DNA from: a virus
Strand: one strand, 5' to 3'
DNA length: 22,106 bases
Virus record (IMG/VR): IMGVR_UViG_3300047661_000106
Coordinates: 1 to 22,106 of that record
Shown here in pieces: positions 7,188 through 15,037 of this stretch (positions within the stretch are counted from its first letter, which is position 1; each line of letters begins with the position of its first letter). The notes beneath the pieces were generated by a model. The model did no database searches. It was not told where the DNA came from and saw only the letters and a program-made list of their open reading frames with translations. A program made the translations under genes and the position numbers.

Positions 7188-7784
7188 TTACCCGGCGTAG
7201 CCGAATTTTACGATGGTGTGGGATGGCGCCAGCGCTGATAACCGGCATTCAAGTTGTTTATTGCCCCATGAACGCAGTGGGTCGCTGCAATAACTCAGGC
7301 CGCATTGCGCATAGGAAATTGTTGTGGTCGGCGCATTGACCAGCCAGGTAAAGGGGTAATCATTGCCGTTGAGCGCATCGCCGCAGACAGACATGCCGGC
7401 GCAGGCTTGCCGATAAACACTGATCGTGACGGTATAGCCCAGCGAGGCGGCCACACAGATAAAATAGGCTATAGATTGACCGCCGGTGCTGAAGAGTTTT
7501 GACGTAACCGCCTTTTGCCGCAGCGCAATGCTGTCCGTTTCTCCGATAGCGCAATCATCCGGCAGAGCTAGCGTGTTCTCCCACTCGCTAAGCAAAATGG
7601 TGGCGGTGGCCGGGAACGCGCCAACCAGTAATGCCTGTGCCGCGTCATCGCTTTGCTGATAGCTGTTGGCCAGTGCGCTCATTACGGCTGTCTGCACCGC
7701 GTCGGAACTCTTGGGCCACACTGCCCCCACCGGCATTAATGACTGAAACGCGCCGGTATAATCATCAACGGTGAATTTACTCAT
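7188..7784 (-). CDS. Baseplate protein, Mu gp48 / DUF2313 family
   Basis: 198 aa. Mu gp48-type proteins are baseplate wedge components that link the wedge to the fibre. Seen here are MSKFTVDDYTGAFQSLMPVG, WPKSSDAVQTAVMSALANSY, LLSEWENTLALPDDC and the C-terminal YAQCGLSYCSDPLRSWGN with a Cys-rich pattern, all typical of this family. The start overlaps the stop of the baseplate J gene (ATGA), and the fibre gene follows after 49 bp. The gene order gp47-gp48-fibre is that of Mu and SfV. It appears intact. Confidence 0.88.
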   Translation of the reverse strand: MSKFTVDDYTGAFQSLMPVGAVWPKSSDAVQTAVMSALANSYQQSDDAAQALLVGAFPATATILLSEWENTLALPDDCAIGETDSIALRQKAVTSKLFSTGGQSIAYFICVAASLGYTVTISVYRQACAGMSVCGDALNGNDYPFTWLVNAPTTTISYAQCGLSYCSDPLRSWGNKQLECRLSALAPSHTIVKFGYAG

Positions 7785-8923
7785 AAGTAAGTTACCGTGC
7801 CCCGCACCGGCAATCCGCCGGTCGCCATGGTGATATTGGCCGTCGGCGATGTCAGGATAAAACCGTCGGCGCCATCAATATCCGCAATGGCCGCCATTAG
7901 ATCCGAAAGATAAATTGTGCCGCCAGGTGCACCCTCGGTGAAGAAAACATTATCGATCGCAGTGGCAATCGCTGCCGTGGTGGTAGCATCGGCATTGGTG
8001 AGGCCGCTGATGTCGAAATTTACCGGGGTGGCAATAGGGGAACAAACATACACCAGAGCGGTGACCGGTTGCAGCGGGTAGATATTATCTGCGACCCGCA
8101 ACTGATCGCCCGTGGCCCTGACGGCGCCCCAGGTTTCCAGCGAAGAAATGCCATTTGTCCCAACGGGAAAACCGTGATTAGTGGTATCGCCGCCATCGCA
8201 CATGACATAGACTCCGACGGTACCCGCGCCCATCAGTCGGCGCACGACCCATACCCGCGTCACACCAGCAACAGCCAGTGCCCAGGACGCGTAATCGGCG
8301 TCGTTGCCGCCCTGCGGGGTATCCTGATAGGCCAACAGCATTCGTGAACGAAACGCCGCTTCGGATTCAATATCCGCCCCGCCGGTAATGGCCACCGTCG
8401 CCGTGGCCTGGCTGCTGACGCCTTCAATGGCGACATCGAGACTTAATAACGTACCGGCATCGGCATTGCCCGCTTCACCGCCGCCCGTGATATCGGTGGT
8501 AGGGTCGGGAAGGATCGCGGTAATGGATCCGATGGCCGTTCCAGCTGAACCGAGGGTAATACCGTTATCCAGGGTATATTGGTATCCGTCGCTGCGATTT
8601 AGCACAGCGGCCGTCGGTAGGACCGCCCCTGCGGCGCCGGTAAAGGCGACCGTCGGACAACGCGCGGCATAAGCCGTTTTTTGCGTTACATTTTTCAGCG
8701 CCGCCCAGGCGGCCAGATATTCATCCGTCGCGGTATAGGGGGTAGCTTGCTGCGCAATCCAGTCAAGATAACCGTAATGCAAATACGTTAATCCCGCGTC
8801 GGCATCCCCCAGAACGCCCAAATTGGAAAACCGCAGCAAGGCGCCGATGTTTTTTAATTCCGACTGAATAAACGCCGCATTTCGCTGGCGTAATTCGGTC
8901 AATGTCGGTCGATTGAATGGCAT
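7781..8923 (-). CDS. Baseplate J-like protein (Mu gp47)
   Basis: 380 aa wedge protein of contractile-tail baseplates. N-terminal MPFNRPTLTELRQRNAAFIQ, then HYGYLDWIAQQATPYTATDE and AARCPTVAFTGAAGAVLPT. The core is SEAAFRSRMLLAYQDTPQGG, followed by DYASWALAVAGVTRVWV, the signature of the family, and the C-terminal domain contains PVTALVYVCSPIATPVNFDI. It overlaps gp48 by ATGA and follows gp46 with three bases between. Full length, no break seen. Confidence 0.93.
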   Translation of the reverse strand: MPFNRPTLTELRQRNAAFIQSELKNIGALLRFSNLGVLGDADAGLTYLHYGYLDWIAQQATPYTATDEYLAAWAALKNVTQKTAYAARCPTVAFTGAAGAVLPTAAVLNRSDGYQYTLDNGITLGSAGTAIGSITAILPDPTTDITGGGEAGNADAGTLLSLDVAIEGVSSQATATVAITGGADIESEAAFRSRMLLAYQDTPQGGNDADYASWALAVAGVTRVWVVRRLMGAGTVGVYVMCDGGDTTNHGFPVGTNGISSLETWGAVRATGDQLRVADNIYPLQPVTALVYVCSPIATPVNFDISGLTNADATTTAAIATAIDNVFFTEGAPGGTIYLSDLMAAIADIDGADGFILTSPTANITMATGGLPVRGTVTYL

Positions 8924-8926
8924 ATA

Positions 8927-9358
8927 TTACTCCCAGGCCCAGGAATATTTGAACGACGACGAATCTCCGTTCGGTTTAAAGAAAACAAGCTGCATATACA
9001 GCCGGTTCGGATAGACGATCTGGGTCGTAATCTGGATGCTGCTGACCACGCCGTCATCGATCAGCCACTGCAAGGCCTCGGTGGCATAATCTTCCGCTTT
9101 GCCCGCAATGGCCGCGGTCAACTTCTGGCGTTTCAACAGCCACAAGCGTGAACCTATTTGATAATCCGAGCCGGTATCACCCCACCAGCCTCGGCGATCA
9201 TTGCCGTCGTAATCATCGTCATTTCGGGCCAACCGATCGGTAAAGAGGCTGATCAAAATAGCCGTCTCCAAATCATTACCGCTGATTAAATCGCCCAACC
9301 CGGGCTGCCAATCGCCTAACGATTGCCCGCCATTCCAGATCGTTGTGATATCGGTCAT
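8927..9358 (-). CDS. Baseplate wedge protein, Mu gp46 / P2 W-like
   Basis: 143 aa. It resembles Mu gp46 (the gp25-like wedge component): DLISGNDLETAILISLFTDR, DRRGWWGDTGSDYQIGSRLW, LLKRQKLTAAIAGKAEDYA and EALQWLIDDGVVSSIQI. The RRGWWGD motif is diagnostic of this group. The start overlaps the stop of the spike gene (ATGA), so translation is probably coupled. It appears intact. Confidence 0.92.
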   Translation of the reverse strand: MTDITTIWNGGQSLGDWQPGLGDLISGNDLETAILISLFTDRLARNDDDYDGNDRRGWWGDTGSDYQIGSRLWLLKRQKLTAAIAGKAEDYATEALQWLIDDGVVSSIQITTQIVYPNRLYMQLVFFKPNGDSSSFKYSWAWE

Positions 9359-9954
9359 TGCAATTGCCCCCCAGGCGGTTGGCTAATCACCGTTGAACCG
9401 CCGGTTTGTACGTTTTGCACCTGGTGATTGTGCTGGTTATAAGCATCACGCAGATTTTTCAGCGTCGCGGTATTGCCGCCGTTGGCATTGTCGATAATGT
9501 CGCCGGACACCTTGAGCACCGGCGTATTCATCTGCACGCCGGTGGCGGCGTTGATGATCACGGTGGTCGCATTGTTAACCGTGACCGGTTGATTATTGGC
9601 ATTGATGACGATACCGGACTGCATCAGTTTTATGGTTTGTCCCCATTGTGAATACAGCAGGGTTTCGCCCGGATTTAACCCGGTAGGCCGATAACTCTGG
9701 TGATTTGAAGCAATGATCACCGCATTTGACCGATCCCCGCCTAAAAAGCCGATAATCACATCGGTACCGGCCGGTAGTCCTGAAGAAAAGCCGAATTCCG
9801 CCAACCGTACGGTATTGTCGCGGACTTCCATCGGCGTTTGGTATTGAATCATTTGCGTCACACCGGTATCCGTCATCGATGTCACCCGGCCAATGCCCAG
9901 CAACATTCTGACCTGCCGGTACAGCCGGGATAGCTGGCCGCTTACGTCTGTCAT
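9355..9954 (-). CDS. Baseplate spike protein (Mu gp45 / gpV-like)
   Basis: 199 aa. The central trimeric spike pierces the outer membrane. The N-terminal OB-fold region has RLYRQVRMLLGIGRVTS, RLAEFGFSSGLPAGTDVIIG and FLGGDRSNAVIIASNHQSYR. A beta-helical section follows (KLMQSGIVINANNQPVTVNN). The tip has an HxH motif at 175-177 (HNH), which in P2 gpV and phi92 spikes binds iron at the apex. The C-terminus ends TVISQPPGGQLQ. Its position between hub (gp44-like) and gp46 is conserved. It appears intact. Confidence 0.92.
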   Translation of the reverse strand: MTDVSGQLSRLYRQVRMLLGIGRVTSMTDTGVTQMIQYQTPMEVRDNTVRLAEFGFSSGLPAGTDVIIGFLGGDRSNAVIIASNHQSYRPTGLNPGETLLYSQWGQTIKLMQSGIVINANNQPVTVNNATTVIINAATGVQMNTPVLKVSGDIIDNANGGNTATLKNLRDAYNQHNHQVQNVQTGGSTVISQPPGGQLQ

Positions 9955-9971
9955 CCTGATATCTCCGGGGA

Positions 9972-11021
9972 TTATTGATAAGACTGATAGGGTTTTACGA
10001 TAAATGACTCAGGCGGCATCAGGACCATGTGGGCGGTAGTGCCTTGATCATTTTTGAGAAAAGTGACCTCTGACAGCAACCAGAGCGCATTTTGCAGTCC
10101 GAAAACCGGAATGGTGATGGGTATCAAGGTATTAGGGGCCCACAATTGATTGGCGCTGTCGCGCCAGCTATCCACCGTCACCTGCAATTTTTTTGACCGG
10201 CCATAACGCCGGTTCATTTCCCAGTTGAGGCAATCCCGCGCTTTAGCTGGAACATTCATGGTGCTTTCCACTATCACGATATGATTACGCGTACGCATGG
10301 TTGCCGCTTCCGGATCGGTCGCGGCGGCCAGTATCATTGAGCCATAGCCGGAATTTGGCGGCAGTTGCGTCGCGGAATTCACCGATAATGACACGCCGGT
10401 ATAATGAGAAAAACGCTCATCCATGGATGATTCAAACTCTGCTTCTTGAATGTTGATCCCTTGCGCCACGCCGCTGGCCGCTTGCCGGGTGCCAACCCGG
10501 GTGAGATACAAACTGCCGTCCGGCAGGTCGTAATACAGCAATCCGGCCCAGCGGCAGACGCGGTCGATAATTTCCTGCGATGACTCGCCCCAATTGAGAG
10601 TGAATTGCGGAACGGTCGTCATTCCGGTGACATCTGAAGACACCGTAATCCCATAGGTCGCCGCCAGACGCTGAGCTAGTTGCAATGCCGTCACGTTGCT
10701 GATGACGCTGTTGGGCCATATGGCGGAACAATCCACCAGATCCTCGCATTGGCCACGCCCGCTGGTCTGCACTTCATGGCGTGAACTCGCAATCTTCGGC
10801 ATCCATCTATCGATATAACCGGTTAACACCACATCGGCGCCAATCTTGACCACACAGGGATCGCCAGGCGTCACCAATTGTTGTTCATCGCTGCCGGGAT
10901 AATAGTCCATGAGCGACAAATCAAAATCACTGGGCAATTTCTCGATACTGCGTGTCACGCGCAACTGGTCCCAGCCGGTGATGATTTTGTTGTTAATGGT
11001 AAGGGTCAGTTCGTCGCTCAT
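9972..11021 (-). CDS. Baseplate hub protein (Mu gp44 / gpP)
   Basis: 349 aa. It is a gp27/gpD-like hub that joins spike to tube. N-terminal LTINNKIITGWDQLRVTRSI and LPSDFDLSLMDYYPG, then LTGYIDRWMPKIASSRHEV, SGRGQCEDLVDCSA, and CRWAGLLYYDLPDGSLYLTR. The C-terminal domain has RSKKLQVTVDSWRDSANQLW and APNTLIPI followed by LWLLSEVTFLKNDQGTTAHM, the typical end of Mu gp44. It overlaps the gpN-like gene by ATGA. Full length. Confidence 0.92.
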   Translation of the reverse strand: MSDELTLTINNKIITGWDQLRVTRSIEKLPSDFDLSLMDYYPGSDEQQLVTPGDPCVVKIGADVVLTGYIDRWMPKIASSRHEVQTSGRGQCEDLVDCSAIWPNSVISNVTALQLAQRLAATYGITVSSDVTGMTTVPQFTLNWGESSQEIIDRVCRWAGLLYYDLPDGSLYLTRVGTRQAASGVAQGINIQEAEFESSMDERFSHYTGVSLSVNSATQLPPNSGYGSMILAAATDPEAATMRTRNHIVIVESTMNVPAKARDCLNWEMNRRYGRSKKLQVTVDSWRDSANQLWAPNTLIPITIPVFGLQNALWLLSEVTFLKNDQGTTAHMVLMPPESFIVKPYQSYQ

Positions 11022-12433
11022 GAGGACAGCGCCTTGAAGGTGGATGGCATAAATGCCGGGTGAACCGGATCGGCCATTTTGACTAGCGCTTCGGCGCGGG
11101 CGGCATCCTGATACAAACGATTGGCCAGATATAAAGCGGGCAGCGCAGTATTAAAACTGACGGTTTTTATGGGCGCTAAATTTGCGCCCGCGTTTTGCAA
11201 GGTGGCAACCACGGTTTCACGCAACACCTGCAATTCACCATAAACTTCGTCATAACCCGCATCGGCAATGGTCCTTGTCACAGTATCAATAACCGTGATC
11301 ACCCGTGTCAGCACGTTCATCGCATCATCGTAACTGGATGGCGTATATTGCGCGGCGACATTGGCCATGGCGCCGGCGGCCAGCGTAATAAAATAATATT
11401 GAGCGGCGGCGGTAATCTCACTGTCGCTGATATCAGGACGGTAGGTGGTATCGCTGAAACCGGCGAGCGTTTCCCATACCAGGATTAAATCGCTTTGGCT
11501 CGGTATACTGTTATTGATAGCACTCACCGCCGCCTGAACATTATCCGAAAAATCCGCCACAGAGGTCGAAGCCAGTAGCGTCACTGTCGCCGTATCAATC
11601 GTGGCGCGGTTTTCAACCGATGCAGCGATTTTCTGGGCTACCAGAGCCTCATAGTCCGTCGTGTCGGCCGTATTGCTGATGCTGCCATCAGTACTGGAGA
11701 CGCTACCGGAGACACTGCCGCCGACAGTGCCATCGTTATAGCGGCCATAACGGGTACTGCCAAAGGTGGATTTAAGCGTATTGCTTAAATTCGTCGCCTG
11801 GTCAGCAACATTGTCCACCATTGCGGTCCAAAACCCGCCATTGCCGTTCAGAATTCTAAGCGCCTGGGTGACGGTTCGTAGATCCCCGCTGACTTCAGAA
11901 ATAAACGTGGCGGCGGTTTTGGCCGCCAGCGAAAGCCAGGAGGTATTAACTGTTGAAACGGCGCTGACACTACTGGTAATGGCGAATACTTTCAGTCCCG
12001 ACTCAATGACAGTCAGGGTAAATTCAAATACGCGCCCGGCGATGCTCTCGCTTATTTGCAAGCCGCCATCGGGTATGCTGACCGTCAGCTCGCCGAGCGT
12101 TGGATGAACCAATGTTCCGGGGCCAAGGGTTTCACATGCCGCCACCAGCAAATCCCGTTGCGTCATCACATCCGAAGCGCTATACAGCAGGCTGTCCTGC
12201 ACGATAAAGCCGTGCAGCGTTAATTTTCGAACAGAACGGCCAATATCCTCAATCATCGCAGTATCACGATAGGGATATTCATGAACCGCCTGGCGCCGGC
12301 CAAAGGTTCCCTCGCCTGTTTCAACGGCAAAAGGCACGCCGCGAAATGAAGCCGGGTGGAGATGTTCAGACCAGTTCCAACTTTCGCTGGAACCGCCCAG
12401 GATAACGGATAATTTTTGACTTAATATGGACAT
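11018..12433 (-). CDS. DNA circularisation / tail protein gpN (Mu gp43)
   Basis: 471 aa. The N-terminal DNA_circ_N domain is clear: SWNWSEHLHPASFRGVPFAV, FGRRQAVHEYPYRDTAMIED and GRSVRKLTLHGFIVQDS, then ACETLGPGTLVHPTLGELTV and GRVFEFTLTVIESG. In Mu the protein is a tail and baseplate component despite its name. The rest is Ala/Ser/Thr-rich helix, with ARAEALVKMADPVHPAFMP at the end. The ATG at 12433 follows GGGGTAAACT. Upstream is a 161-bp gap that breaks the otherwise tight tail operon and holds an antitoxin-like remnant. Confidence 0.92.
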   Translation of the reverse strand: MSILSQKLSVILGGSSESWNWSEHLHPASFRGVPFAVETGEGTFGRRQAVHEYPYRDTAMIEDIGRSVRKLTLHGFIVQDSLLYSASDVMTQRDLLVAACETLGPGTLVHPTLGELTVSIPDGGLQISESIAGRVFEFTLTVIESGLKVFAITSSVSAVSTVNTSWLSLAAKTAATFISEVSGDLRTVTQALRILNGNGGFWTAMVDNVADQATNLSNTLKSTFGSTRYGRYNDGTVGGSVSGSVSSTDGSISNTADTTDYEALVAQKIAASVENRATIDTATVTLLASTSVADFSDNVQAAVSAINNSIPSQSDLILVWETLAGFSDTTYRPDISDSEITAAAQYYFITLAAGAMANVAAQYTPSSYDDAMNVLTRVITVIDTVTRTIADAGYDEVYGELQVLRETVVATLQNAGANLAPIKTVSFNTALPALYLANRLYQDAARAEALVKMADPVHPAFMPSTFKALSS

Positions 12434-12454
12434 AGTTTACCCCATAGCAGCGAT

Positions 12455-12579
12455 AATCCGCCTGCGGGTTAAAAATTGTATTGCGCGAGTATCTTGGTGA
12501 TATTTCTATAACGGAAGCTGCAAAAGCGTTGGGCGGCATTCGTGAATCCGAGAGCTTCCTCACAACCGATCGGTGCTAA
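12455..12579 (+). pseudogene. Remnant of a HigA-like antitoxin / XRE HTH gene
   Basis: On the plus strand, opposite to the tail genes, the sequence reads NPPAG, then after a one-base frame change KIVLREYLGDISITEAAKAL followed by GG and a stop at 12577-12579. HigA-type antitoxins begin NPPHPG and continue with a hydrophobic residue, LREYLGDIS and TEAAKALG before their HTH recognition helix. Both fragments match that pattern in order. The recognition helix and the rest are gone. It fills most of the gap between the tape measure and gpN genes. The assignment rests on about 30 residues recognised by eye, so it is moderate. Confidence 0.5.
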
Positions 12580-12594
12580 ATGTTTGCGGACGAT

Positions 12595-14235
12595 TTAAGC
12601 ATAGGACATTGCGGCAGTCACTTTTGGACCGGTGGCTGTGATAACGTTTCGTTTACCTGTTTGGCTATTGATTAGGGTAAGTTCAATTTGCATTGAGTTA
12701 TTATTCATGGCAGTAATATCAGTTTTGCCCGTTGATGAGTCAGGAGAATTTAAAGCGCTTCCTAATTTTGGCGCGTTAATATTAGCTGGTTCCTTAATCG
12801 GAGTTGGCCTCTTGACAGATTTTTTTCTATGCGTAGAAGCCTCTTCTGATGTTTTTTTTGCATACCAAGGCCTATCACCAACTGGCCAATAATTTGTTAA
12901 TCTTTGCTTCGCTGCCTTCTCATAATTCAGTGTTTCTTGGCTTAATGGCTCAGCTTTCTTGTCATTCCTTTTTTTGTACCTAGAAGCCCCGGCATTATAA
13001 GCCGCGAAGGCCTGGGGGACATTACCATGGAAAGTTTTCAAATTATCTGAAAGTTTCTGTGCAGCGGCGTCCGCTGATTTATAAAAATCCATTCTATCTG
13101 CTTGAGTAATTAAATTATATTCCTTTCCTGAACTCGGCATAAATTGAAAAGGCCCTTCCGCTCCTGCGGGAGAACGCAGGTAGATTCCTCTAGACGACTC
13201 TAAAAGATAATCGAGATCCATGCTACCCGGCGGTAAAATATATTGTGTATCTAAATGCGCCAGATATTGAGCCCTACGAGCTTTTTCGTCTGATGGAATA
13301 TAGACTGCTCTTTGCTTTTCCCCACTAACCTTTTTTGTATTTTGTGCAAGCTGTACGACGTTATAGGACTCGTTCTGGATAGGTTTTTTTGCCTTCAATT
13401 CATCCAAACCTGCCTTTTTCGCTATATTCAAGTCGAACTGATTAACCACAGCCTGCTTAGACTGTGGCTGCTTCTCGTCAGGACCTCTTACATTCCGAGA
13501 AATTCTAGCCAGTCTGTCATGCTGACTACGATCTAACATATATGGAACTTCATTACTAGCTTGGTGAAGATTATTCGGCGTATCAAGAAATAAATTAGTT
13601 CCATTACCTAATATATTCTGTAAGACTGGCGGTAATGACATCAGCCGTTTAAGTATATTGTCTACCTGTGGATTATTACCCGAGCCAACCTTATTTTTGT
13701 TATGCAACATTATTACTTGAGATGGTAATAATCTGTTAAATTTATTTTCATAATCTTGGGTTGTATTGGAAATATGTTGAATGAGTGATGTTTTGATATT
13801 TTTAGTATCGCCGCGAGCAGCACTATTTTCCTTTATAGACTCGGTATTTTTTGCAACCGCCTCCGTAGGCTTATCCATATTTTTACCATTGCTTATTATG
13901 CGCTCTCCTTTTTCCGCAAAATTCACCACCCCCTTTTTCACCCGTTCAATGACGTTGGCCAAACCGTTTAACCCCACGTTCAGTTCGGTCAGTGTATTCA
14001 GTGGTGGGATAGATTTATCGATAGATTGCTTATCGCCCTGGGCATTTTTCGCTACCCCCTGTGATTTTTCACCTAACGCCGCAAAACCGGTTATCGATGA
14101 CTGTCCAACCAGTTGCAACCCAATTCGGATCTGATCCAAAGAGATTTGCAGGTTTTGTATCGCTGCTTGTATTCGCTGGAGCGAAGCAATTACCTGATCA
14201 TTCTCTTCCAGCTCAAAATCAAATGACTTAGTCAC
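12595..14235 (-). CDS. Tape measure protein with lytic transglycosylase domain
   Basis: 546 aa; sets tail length and here can also cut peptidoglycan. The N-terminal 110 residues look like a Mu-type tape measure (LEENDQVIASLQRIQAAIQN, then helical repeats). Residues about 325-425 form a goose-type/SLT lytic transglycosylase fold: LLESSRGIYLRSPAGAEGPF with the likely catalytic E346, QFMPSS, and AFAAYNAGASRYKK. The end (MQIELTLINSQTGKRNVITA) is again tape-measure-like. No clear transmembrane segment is seen, which is unusual. The start is GTG at 14235 after AGGGGG; it overlaps the end of the frameshifted chaperone ORF. Codons in about 12650-13900 are distinctly AT-rich against the neighbours, so the middle is probably acquired. 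Confidence 0.82.
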   Translation of the reverse strand: MTKSFDFELEENDQVIASLQRIQAAIQNLQISLDQIRIGLQLVGQSSITGFAALGEKSQGVAKNAQGDKQSIDKSIPPLNTLTELNVGLNGLANVIERVKKGVVNFAEKGERIISNGKNMDKPTEAVAKNTESIKENSAARGDTKNIKTSLIQHISNTTQDYENKFNRLLPSQVIMLHNKNKVGSGNNPQVDNILKRLMSLPPVLQNILGNGTNLFLDTPNNLHQASNEVPYMLDRSQHDRLARISRNVRGPDEKQPQSKQAVVNQFDLNIAKKAGLDELKAKKPIQNESYNVVQLAQNTKKVSGEKQRAVYIPSDEKARRAQYLAHLDTQYILPPGSMDLDYLLESSRGIYLRSPAGAEGPFQFMPSSGKEYNLITQADRMDFYKSADAAAQKLSDNLKTFHGNVPQAFAAYNAGASRYKKRNDKKAEPLSQETLNYEKAAKQRLTNYWPVGDRPWYAKKTSEEASTHRKKSVKRPTPIKEPANINAPKLGSALNSPDSSTGKTDITAMNNNSMQIELTLINSQTGKRNVITATGPKVTAAMSYA

Positions 14236-14652
14236 TTAGCCCCCTTATCCGGTTGATTCGCTCCGCCTGTTCTGCCCACCAGCATAATTCGCTCCATGAT
14301 AGGGACCAGGTTTCCCTGGGCCCCCAGCGATAATAAAATGCCACGTCGGCAATCAGTTCCCGCCATTGTCCGTTGTCGGGGAGTAGTTCAAAAAACCCAG
14401 CAAATACTCCTCACAGGATTTGTAGTCGGTAAAGGCCATCTTTTTAATCACTTCACGCGGCACTGCGGACAACAGGGCAATTAATAACCCCATGGCGCTC
14501 AATGCCCCCGCTTTGGCCTGTTCATCATAAAACTGCTGAACTTGGAGTAATGTTGGTTCGCTGAGATCAATGGCCTCCCAGGTCTGCTTGCCGCTGTTGT
14601 CCGAAATCGGTTTCACCAGCGGGAAGGTTTTACTTCTTTCTTGTTCCGCCAT
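14228..14652 (-). CDS. Tail assembly chaperone, -1 frameshift extended form (GpE'/gp41-42 type)
   Basis: The 99-residue chaperone (14353-14652) has a slippery run near its end: GGGTTTT and TTTTTTG (plus-strand 14389-14398), both in the X-XXY-YYZ phase for -1 slippage after codons CTG-GGT-TTT-TTG. Slipping back one base continues as FELLPDNGQWRELIADVAFY, then YRWGPRETWSLSWSELCWWA and EQAERINRIRGLSD, ending at 14228. ELIADVAFYYRWGP and the WAEQAERI end match the GpE-type extension of tail chaperones (family form IADIAVIFHWPPSEL...). The product would have 141 aa. Contractile-tail phages make this longer form at low rate to recruit tube protein and tape measure. The extension fills the apparent gap before the tape measure exactly. 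Confidence 0.85.
14353..14652 (-). CDS. Tail assembly chaperone, short form (Mu gp41-like)
   Basis: 99 aa. MAEQERSKTFPLVKPI followed by WEAIDLSEPTLLQVQQFYDE and MGLLIALLSAVPREVIKKMA match the Mu gp41/TAC family, whose members coat the tape measure during tail assembly and are absent from the finished tail. It follows the tube gene by one base and is the upstream partner in the -1 frameshift described for 14228-14652. The normal stop lies 14 codons after the slippery site. Confidence 0.9.
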   Translation of the reverse strand: MAEQERSKTFPLVKPISDNSGKQTWEAIDLSEPTLLQVQQFYDEQAKAGALSAMGLLIALLSAVPREVIKKMAFTDYKSCEEYLLGFLNYSPTTDNGGN

Positions 14653-14653
14653 A

Positions 14654-15022
14654 TCAGTTCTCCGTTACCGAACCGCCTTCCCAGCGGATATCGAGCGTCG
14701 CGTCAGTGGAATTCACTTCCTGGGTATTCACCGACCACATGCCCGACCCGATGATGGTTTTGCCGTTGGCCAACTCGGCGACGACGGTGACATTGGTCTG
14801 ATTGTTGAAGTCCGCCACGGTCGTACCGCCGCTATCGCGCAACTGACAGGCGATATACGGCGCATTCGGCGTTTCCCGATAACCATGTACCCCATCCATG
14901 CCAGTGAGCGTTTCCCGTTTAGTAATGGAAGGGCTGTATTTGAATTGCCCCGCCACCATCACAGTGATGCCGTCGCAGGTCACATATGCGGTACCGGCGA
15001 GACGATTAGTTGTATCACCCAT
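14654..15022 (-). CDS. Tail tube protein (Mu gpM / gp40)
   Basis: 122 aa; forms the inner rigid tube through the sheath. MGDTTNRLAGTAYVTCDGIT, VAGQFKYSPSITKRETLTGM, DGVHGYRETPNAPYIACQLR and GSGMWSVNTQEVNSTDATLD, ending IRWEGGSV, are characteristic of the Mu-type tube family. It lies directly after the sheath and before the chaperone, the fixed order in Mu-like tails. It appears intact. Confidence 0.94.
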   Translation of the reverse strand: MGDTTNRLAGTAYVTCDGITVMVAGQFKYSPSITKRETLTGMDGVHGYRETPNAPYIACQLRDSGGTTVADFNNQTNVTVVAELANGKTIIGSGMWSVNTQEVNSTDATLDIRWEGGSVTEN

Positions 15023-15037
15023 ATAAATGATTTCCTT

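Noticed and set aside
12366-12563. 65-codon minus-strand frame before gpN
   Set aside because: Overlaps the gpN start in another frame with no recognisable content; the plus-strand antitoxin-like reading of the gap is better supported.
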